Both the position numbers and the translations under genes were made by a program. Shown one piece after another: positions 58,214 through 64,000 of a stretch of 64,000 nucleotides of DNA. Numbering within the stretch: the first letter of the stretch is position 1; each line of letters starts with the position of its first letter. Origin of the DNA: Hofstenia miamia (Eukaryota; Xenacoelomorpha; Acoela); contig SCFE01000068.1 in the NCBI GenBank assembly GCA_004352715.1, positions 1,513,315 through 1,577,314 on the forward strand. Reading direction: 5' to 3'. The notes beneath the pieces were generated by a model. It searched no databases. It was given only the letters and a program-made list of their open reading frames with translations, and was not told the origin of the DNA.

Positions 58214-58919
58214 TGTTAACAAAAGGCTAATACCATATCCAATGAAATGTCAGATAGTGTTTGCAGATGCAAATGTCATAATAGTAATATACTTTATTAA
58301 TTATTGCTTAAATAAATATTAAACATAAAAGTGCACTATGTTAATCAGATATTTCGAAATGTCATATTTCAGTGCTTTTGAGATAATTTCATATGGACAA
58401 TTAATTAATTAATTGGACTGGAAGTTATTTTTCATTGGACATTTGATAGAAAAAAGTAGCGTGGGTAGCCTCTGATCCACAAATGTCCCACATGTTGATT
58501 TTCTATACAGTATAGTACATAGGCACAATGGAATTTTGATATTATCATTAAATGAGCACTAAGCGACCTCAAAATAAGGCTAAAATACAAGAAAAAAGAA
58601 ATTTTGCATTTGAATATCAAATCACTGAATGAATCAATAGAATGCAGTGTAAGAGACATTAGGTAAATAGTCGATGAAAATAAGCCAACAGAAAAGTCTT
58701 GAGAGTCCCTAATAAATATAAACAGCTTATGTTAATTTAGATATAACGAAATTTGTACGATGCTTAGGGAAAACCTTCAGTAGCTATTTTTCTAAGCTCA
58801 TTTAATATTTTAAAAACCATTTTACATAGCTAACAATATGATTAGTTAAAAAGCTTAAACTTCTGAATATGTGAATGATTGTTATTTTATTATAACCAAT
58901 AAAACTCTTCAATGTTTAG

Positions 58920-58934
58920 GGGCCACCTCCTCGG
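58920..58934 (+). CDS. Micro-exon, 15 nt, module GPPPR
   Basis: Acceptor caatgtttag, donor gtaagt; GGG CCA CCT CCT CGG. It opens the densest part of the array. Codon choice differs from the neighbours at every position while the protein sequence is kept, which indicates selection on the peptide. Confidence 0.82.
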
Positions 58935-59080
58935 GTAAGTTGGAAATTTTATGAAATATATCTATGAATCCGCAAATAATGACAGATTTTGTCAAGATAA
59001 ATATATTTTTTTGAATTTAAATTTCCTTAATTTTTGGAAATGCACTATTATTAAGTTAGATGATAATTTTTTGTTTTTAG

Positions 59081-59095
59081 GGACCGCCTCCAAGA
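59081..59095 (+). CDS. Micro-exon, 15 nt, module GPPPR
   Basis: Acceptor ttgtttttag, donor gtatgt; GGA CCG CCT CCA AGA. Preceding intron 146 nt. Confidence 0.82.
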
Positions 59096-59227
59096 GTATG
59101 TATTTTATACGTTAGAGCTATATGTTTAGCAAATATTTAAATTCATGTCAATTTGATTTATTTCTATAAATTTATGTATTTGCTGAATTTGGGAAAAATC
59201 TACTACAATTTAATAATGCTATTTTAG

Positions 59228-59242
59228 GGTCCACCTCCAAAA
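59228..59242 (+). CDS. Micro-exon, 15 nt, module GPPPK
   Basis: Acceptor gctattttag, donor gtgagt; GGT CCA CCT CCA AAA. Preceding intron 132 nt. Confidence 0.82.
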
Positions 59243-59375
59243 GTGAGTATTAATTTTTTTGTATATATCTAGAATAGATAAAGTTTTTAATAATTATGTT
59301 TTTAATTGGAATAATATTTTACACTTATTTGAATCCTCATGAATTCTTTATGAAATATTTTCAAATTATTTTTAG

Positions 59376-59390
59376 GGACCACCACCAAGA
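59376..59390 (+). CDS. Micro-exon, 15 nt, module GPPPR
   Basis: Acceptor ttatttttag, donor gtaagt; GGA CCA CCA CCA AGA. Preceding intron 133 nt. Confidence 0.83.
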
Positions 59391-59966
59391 GTAAGTTGTC
59401 TTCATATTTATTATATTGATCAGTGACTTTTTACGAAATCAAATTATCCTGAATTATGACAAGGAACAGTTAAAAATTCTACACATAAAAAGTAATATGT
59501 AAAAATTTCATTTTGCTGATATCATTTTGGAAATCACTATTCTAGTCTACTTCTGGAATTATATGCATAAAAAAATGTATGCACGGATTATGTTTTTCAA
59601 AATTATTGAATTTTTCATAAAATGCATCAAATGAAATTTAGGTTTACTTGTATATAGATTATAAAAACAATAATTATATTGCCTACACTCAGAATAAGTT
59701 TCGTATACAAAAATAATAGAATAAATTTAATACTAATTTATACATTCCAAATTTTTAAATTTCTGTACCACCCAGTAAATACATTATGCGATCTATTCTA
59801 TTCCACGCAATAACTATGCTATAATAAATGAAATTTCTAAAATTGCATATTTCTTACTAAATAAGAAAATGTCCTTAAACAATTGCTATATTCTGCAAAT
59901 GTATGTAATTAATTGTTATTATTCTACCTCAATTTCTTATAAAACAAACATTATATAATGTTTTAG

Positions 59967-59981
59967 GGACCCCCACCTAGA
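59967..59981 (+). CDS. Micro-exon, 15 nt, module GPPPR
   Basis: Acceptor taatgttttag, donor gtaagt; GGA CCC CCA CCT AGA. Preceding intron 576 nt, with no other feature. Confidence 0.83.
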
Positions 59982-60383
59982 GTAAGTATTGACGTTAATA
60001 TTACATTTATATATAATTAACACAACATTGAAATATTCTACATTATCTTTTCAGAGTAATACATTTTCTAATTATAATCAAAATAAGCAAATGCAATTTA
60101 AAATTCAATATCTTATTATTTTGAAAAATGAATAAAGTGCATGAAATAGTTTGTTACAGTTTCATTTAATATATTGATTTAAATTAGCACTAGAGATGCC
60201 TTCTATTGTGTTTGAAATTTCATTCAAGAGATAATTAGTACTACTAATTAAATTTAGTGTGTTGTAATATTTTATTGCTCAGTTTGGTTTTAGCTGAATA
60301 TATTTATTTATTTATATGTCACAGCACTGTTATTTTTGCCCTACTTACAGCTGAAAGTAAAGACTCAATTTATTTTAATTTAG

Positions 60384-60398
60384 GGTCCACCACCTAGA
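60384..60398 (+). CDS. Micro-exon, 15 nt, module GPPPR
   Basis: Acceptor ttttaatttag, donor gtaagt; GGT CCA CCA CCT AGA. Preceding intron 402 nt. Confidence 0.83.
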
Positions 60399-61496
60399 GT
60401 AAGTTTTTATATGAATGTATATTTTAAGAAATGCAGGTATAGAAAATGTAATAAACATATTTTAAAACGTCAAAACGCCATATTTGGTTAAGATTTTCAC
60501 AACTTAACTTCTAAATTATAAAAATAACAAGATTCCAATTCCATTAGATATATTCATTAAAGACAGAAAAATAAGGATCTGGAACAACCAGGATACATTC
60601 TGAGTCATTGTCAGCTTACAATTTTATTAATTTTGTGAAATTTTTTTAATTAAATCAATGATAATAACTCTTTTCAATGGCAAATGATTAATGTGCTATT
60701 TTCATTATGCTAGACTTGTTTGATGATTTCGAGCACGAACATACAGTCCTACTTGGTGCAACTCTATCGTTTTAGATTAAGAATTGTTTTTCTTACATAT
60801 AAATACATGTTAACGTTGAAAACTAATAATTTGCATTTCTTCATGTTCAGTTTGTAGTGAAGGAGTGTATTTTAATGATCTTTCAAAACAGATGATAATG
60901 GATTGTTTCATATTTTTTATAACAGGACTTACAAGATACTATATCTTAGGTGGTTCCGAAGTACCAATAAAACAAAGATCAGGAGACTGCTTTTGGAAAA
61001 TTTCTTATGTCAAATGCTTTGTATAATGCACCATCCCGGCATCATGTTGCTAAACGTCTAAGAAACTTCGAGTGATATTTGAGAACCCCTCAACTCTATC
61101 TGTTCTGCTGTTAACTTCCATGATCTTCGCATTTGACAGATATCTTTTTTATTATATATTTCTGACAAAACTTTACTCATAAGATCTTAAGCTTTATATC
61201 ATCTATGCTCAATTCTGCTCCAAAATATGCTTGAAACTCACATCGATTAACCACCAACTATTACTTTAGTTGTTTTTATCTGCTGCAAATTCAATGTCAA
61301 AAAATTCTAGATCAGATTTGCTGATTTGTGCTACAATTGAGTAAATGAAAATGCATTTTTTTTCCGCACCTTTTTGCATTAAATTTAGATTTGACTGTAA
61401 AATAAAATCTTCAATTTTGTAGTTGATTTTTCATTGTTTATTAAAAATTAACTTATAACTAGAAAGTGTTGTTCTCATTTGAAAGGAATGCTTTAG
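60399..61496 (+). other. Intron, nothing recognised
   Basis: 1.1 kb of AT-rich DNA without exon-like splice pairs, repeats or coding stretches. Confidence 0.5.
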
Positions 61497-61511
61497 GGAC
61501 CACCACCTAGA
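61497..61511 (+). CDS. Micro-exon, 15 nt, module GPPPR (last full module)
   Basis: Acceptor aatgctttag, donor gtaagt; GGA CCA CCA CCT AGA. Followed after 93 nt by the candidate terminal exon. Confidence 0.83.
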
Positions 61512-61604
61512 GTAAGTTCTACTTTCATGCCATATTCTAAAAATATATATATATATATATATTACATTAAGAAATTTGGTGCTAAATATAAATTTCCTAT
61601 TTAG

Positions 61605-61616
61605 GGCCAATCTTGA
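61605..61616 (+). CDS. Candidate terminal exon (GQS, stop)
   Basis: A good acceptor (aatttcctatttag) 93 nt after the last module is followed by GGC CAA TCT TGA in phase 0, giving Gly-Gln-Ser and a stop. It starts with a Gly codon like the other modules. An AATAAA lies at 61693, about 77 bp after the stop, and another near 61953. No further GPPP exons occur downstream in the window. The call rests on position and splice signal only. Confidence 0.5.
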   Translation, partial: GQS

Positions 61617-61802
61617 ATGAATTATAGTAAAAATCGTTTACTCGGATTTTTTTATCTATTAATAAGATATTTTGATGTATTTCAAAATATTTAATAAACC
61701 ATTTATTATTTATTATTATTATTAATGTTTAGAATATCTAGATCCAAAAATTGAAAAATGGCTTTATTAGCATTATTTTTTTAAAAATATATATGTATAT
61801 AA

Positions 61803-61861
<59 letters not shown>

Positions 61862-62326
61862 TAGTAATGTTTTGACTGTAAATAACCCAGAGATTTTTTC
61901 AATTTGTGATGAACTCTATAAAAATATTTTATATGCTCAAAACACTCTAAATAATAAAAATAAATGAAATCTGGTACGGGGAATTGTCCTTTCCTTCATT
62001 TTTACTCTTAAAATCATGCTTGATCACCAGAGTTAGAAGATCTATTTATCGAATGCAAAAAGTTTAACATAGTTGTTTCTGCTCGGGATTTTATAATGCA
62101 ATCTTATCTGAATACAGAGTGCTTTAGTAGGTTTTTATTTGAGTAAAATTGATATATGAGAGTGCGATCAAACTTTATAATTTGGTCATTCGATTCTAAT
62201 AATTAAATGAATTTGCAATAATGAAATTCTTCCTCGCATCAAAAATTTCTTTGTCTATAGACTGCTTTTTGCTAAGGCTGTTCCCAGTTGCTAATAAAGG
62301 AAAGGTTGACGTAGTTACACACACAA

Positions 62327-62380
<54 letters not shown>

Positions 62381-62560
62381 TTAAAACAACCCAATTAAAA
62401 TTCAACCTGCAGCGCACATAGTGCACTAATTTGGATTGATTGACATTCAGGACACTAATTTTTTGCAATTGCACTGGCGGATGTTGCCTAAAACTTACAA
62501 ACAAAACAAAGTAACTATTTTAGTTTGGACATAAATATAGAGTCACCTGCTTATTGGCTC
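61617..62560. other. Candidate 3'UTR and intergenic DNA
   Basis: Possible poly(A) signals at 61693 and about 61953, TA microsatellites at 61797-61861 and 62332-62378. No gene seen. Confidence 0.4.
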
Positions 62561-62649
62561 AATATTTTTATTATTATTCATTACAAATGTACTCATAAAT
62601 TGATTTTGTCTTTTCTATTAAGTCTCTGTATATCTTATTTCTTATTATT

Positions 62650-63590
62650 CTTCGCCATGCAAAAAACAATCCCCTTGCTATCCGAAGGCTCATCATCCAG
62701 AAGTTCCAAGAAAACTCCAGTGTATCTGAAATTTCAAGGCATGTCAACGCTTCTGTTTTAAAGATTGTTACTCGTTCTAAGCAGGACGGATCTTGTGAGA
62801 AAGGTCCACAAGCGGCAGGCCACCAAAGTCCCAGAGAATTCTGGTGAGGATGTCCAGGCCTACCCAAAACTTAGGTCTGTCTAACTCCAAGTCAAGTGGC
62901 GTTACGGTAATAGATTGAGCATTAAGACTATCCAAAGAATCTTAAAAAAAATATGGGTTCTGCAGTCCTGCATCAGCAAAGATACCTTTTTTAACAAAAA
63001 CAACGGATTACACGACTAAGGTGGTGCAAGAAAATGCAACTCCAGAGCCACGAAGACTGGGAGTGAGCTATTTTCTTGGATGAGGCAAAGATTGAGCTTC
63101 ACCCGCGTTGCTGTGAGTTTGTGTGTTGAACAAGTGTAGTTCAACAATGCTTCAACCTGCGTTACACGTCAAAGCCAGTCAAATTTGGGTGGGGCAATAA
63201 TAGTCTAGGGCACCATGCTGGGCAGGGTAGAGGGAACCCCTATGAGTAGCTGACATACCACTATTTTGAAATGGTATCTTTCCCTTGCTTGGTCAGAACA
63301 CACTTTTTCCACAGGACGGTGCCTCAGGCGATAGAGCACGGAACACCATGGTTTTCCTCAGTGATTCTGAAGTCTCGGTGTTAACAAATTGACCTGTCCA
63401 GAGTCCGGATCTAAGCATTATTGAGAATGTTTGGAACGAATTAATGTCAAAGGGGCATAGGCCTGAGAATGTAAAATAATGGTGGGAATTTTTTAACATA
63501 CTAAATGAGTTCTTAGCCAAACTGTGCTATTCCATTCCTTCTCGAGTGGCCCAAGTTGTGCGGAGCAAAGGGTTCAGTGGGACATTTTAA
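62650..63590 (+). pseudogene. Tc1-type transposase relic
   Basis: Segments in different frames give an HTH (RRLIIQKFQENSSVSEISRH, then VNASVLKIVTRS), a linker region (ITRLRWCKKMQLQSHEDWE) and a first catalytic region AIFLDEAKIELHPR. Later come PQDGASGDRARNTMVFLSD and SPDLSIIENVWNELMSKG with the second Asp and the Glu, ending with IPSRVAQVVRSKGFSG. The order and motifs are those of a Tc1 transposase. Several frameshifts and stops. A ctgacaaaagtgtagaaac end-like phrase occurs near 63850 on the complement, but a matching left end was not found. Confidence 0.78.
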
Positions 63591-63874
63591 ATTTGCTTTC
63601 AACTGTTTTATTTGAAATAAAATTTCAATTTTTCCAATTTTTTGATTCAACATTTTGAAACTGTCTCCATTTTTTTATCTGCTCAGTAATAATTTGCCGA
63701 TTTTATTGTAAAAATTCTAGTAATGATGAGTCTTGAAAGACATCACGTTATATCTTATCCCTTCCGAGCAGTTAACGCTGTTTTTGAATTTGCAGTGGTT
63801 CTGAGAGTTATATGTGTAAAAGTTTTAAAGATGTTTCTACACTTTTGTCAGGAACTATATATATATATATATAT

Positions 63875-64000
63875 NNNNNNNNNNNNNNNNNNNNNNNNNN
63901 NNNNNNNNNNNNNNNNNNNNNNNNNNNNNNNNNNNNNNNNNNNNNNNNNNNNNNNNNNNNNNNNNNNNNNNNNNNNNNNNNNNNNNNNNNNNNNNNNNNN
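63875..64000. other. Assembly gap at the window edge
   Basis: N run after a TA repeat, continuing past the window. Confidence 0.95.

Larger units (their letters stand above)
57097..58919 (+). other. Intron region
   Basis: It contains an acceptor-donor pair with only two bases between (57193-57205), probably an exon deletion relic, an inverted-repeat element (57891-58165) and a TA microsatellite (58158-58209). No other exon recognised. Confidence 0.5.

Noticed and set aside
1-64000. CRISPR arrays, tRNA, rRNA or operon-type signals
   Set aside because: None seen. The regular spacing of GPPP exons is not a CRISPR pattern: the introns vary in length and the repeats carry splice sites.

Overview
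The window is AT-rich (roughly 70% A+T) metazoan nuclear DNA. It contains spliceosomal introns, many (TA)n microsatellites that often flank assembly gaps, Tc1/mariner, pogo, hAT, Ty3 and non-LTR elements, and no prokaryotic gene organisation. The transposon mix suggests an invertebrate, possibly an arthropod, but the species cannot be fixed from the sequence.

The main feature is a giant micro-exon gene on the + strand running through nearly the whole window. I find 26 internal micro-exons of 12, 15, 21, 36, 48 or 51 nt plus a probable tiny last exon at 61605. Each internal exon lies between a TTTAG-type acceptor and a GTAAG-type donor, is a multiple of 3, and is open in phase 0. They encode short Ser/Lys modules (SEKSK, DKSK, GKSK, AGSSK, SDKGK), proline-rich 16-17-residue modules (VPPAPPPPPLPASASLK type), one 12-residue poly-proline module, and a 3' run of five-residue modules of the form GPPP(R/K) or APPPK. 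About 200 codons are spread over about 61 kb. The signal-peptide or start exon is not in the window. The 5' half (1-21 kb) consists of repeatedly duplicated modules, some with decayed exons. The 3' array occupies 55-61.6 kb.

The large introns are filled with mobile elements: non-LTR fragments (3.3-5.1 kb, 13.0-13.1 kb, 47.4-47.7 kb), hAT-type elements with exact 8-bp target duplications (7705-8134, 52337-54108), short inverted-repeat elements, a pogo relic (21.4-23.3 kb), a mariner-related relic (26.3-26.8 kb), a broken Ty3-type retrotransposon (30.7-35.1 kb), a Tc1 element with IR/DR ends (35.4-37.0 kb), an APE-type non-LTR element (about 39.0-43.5 kb) carrying a younger Tc1-like element with perfect inverted repeats (41967-43261), and a Tc1 relic at 62.6-63.6 kb.

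Within the 20-kb intron between the 28047 and 48255 micro-exons, on the opposite strand, lies a candidate two-exon KRAB-zinc-finger gene. A KRAB-like exon (43792-43982) and a C2H2 exon with eight intact fingers (37577-38489) have splice sites that match in phase 2.

Several tandem copies joined by single Ns (29054/32220, 31573/33140, 55989/56426) look like assembly artefacts or allelic copies placed in series.
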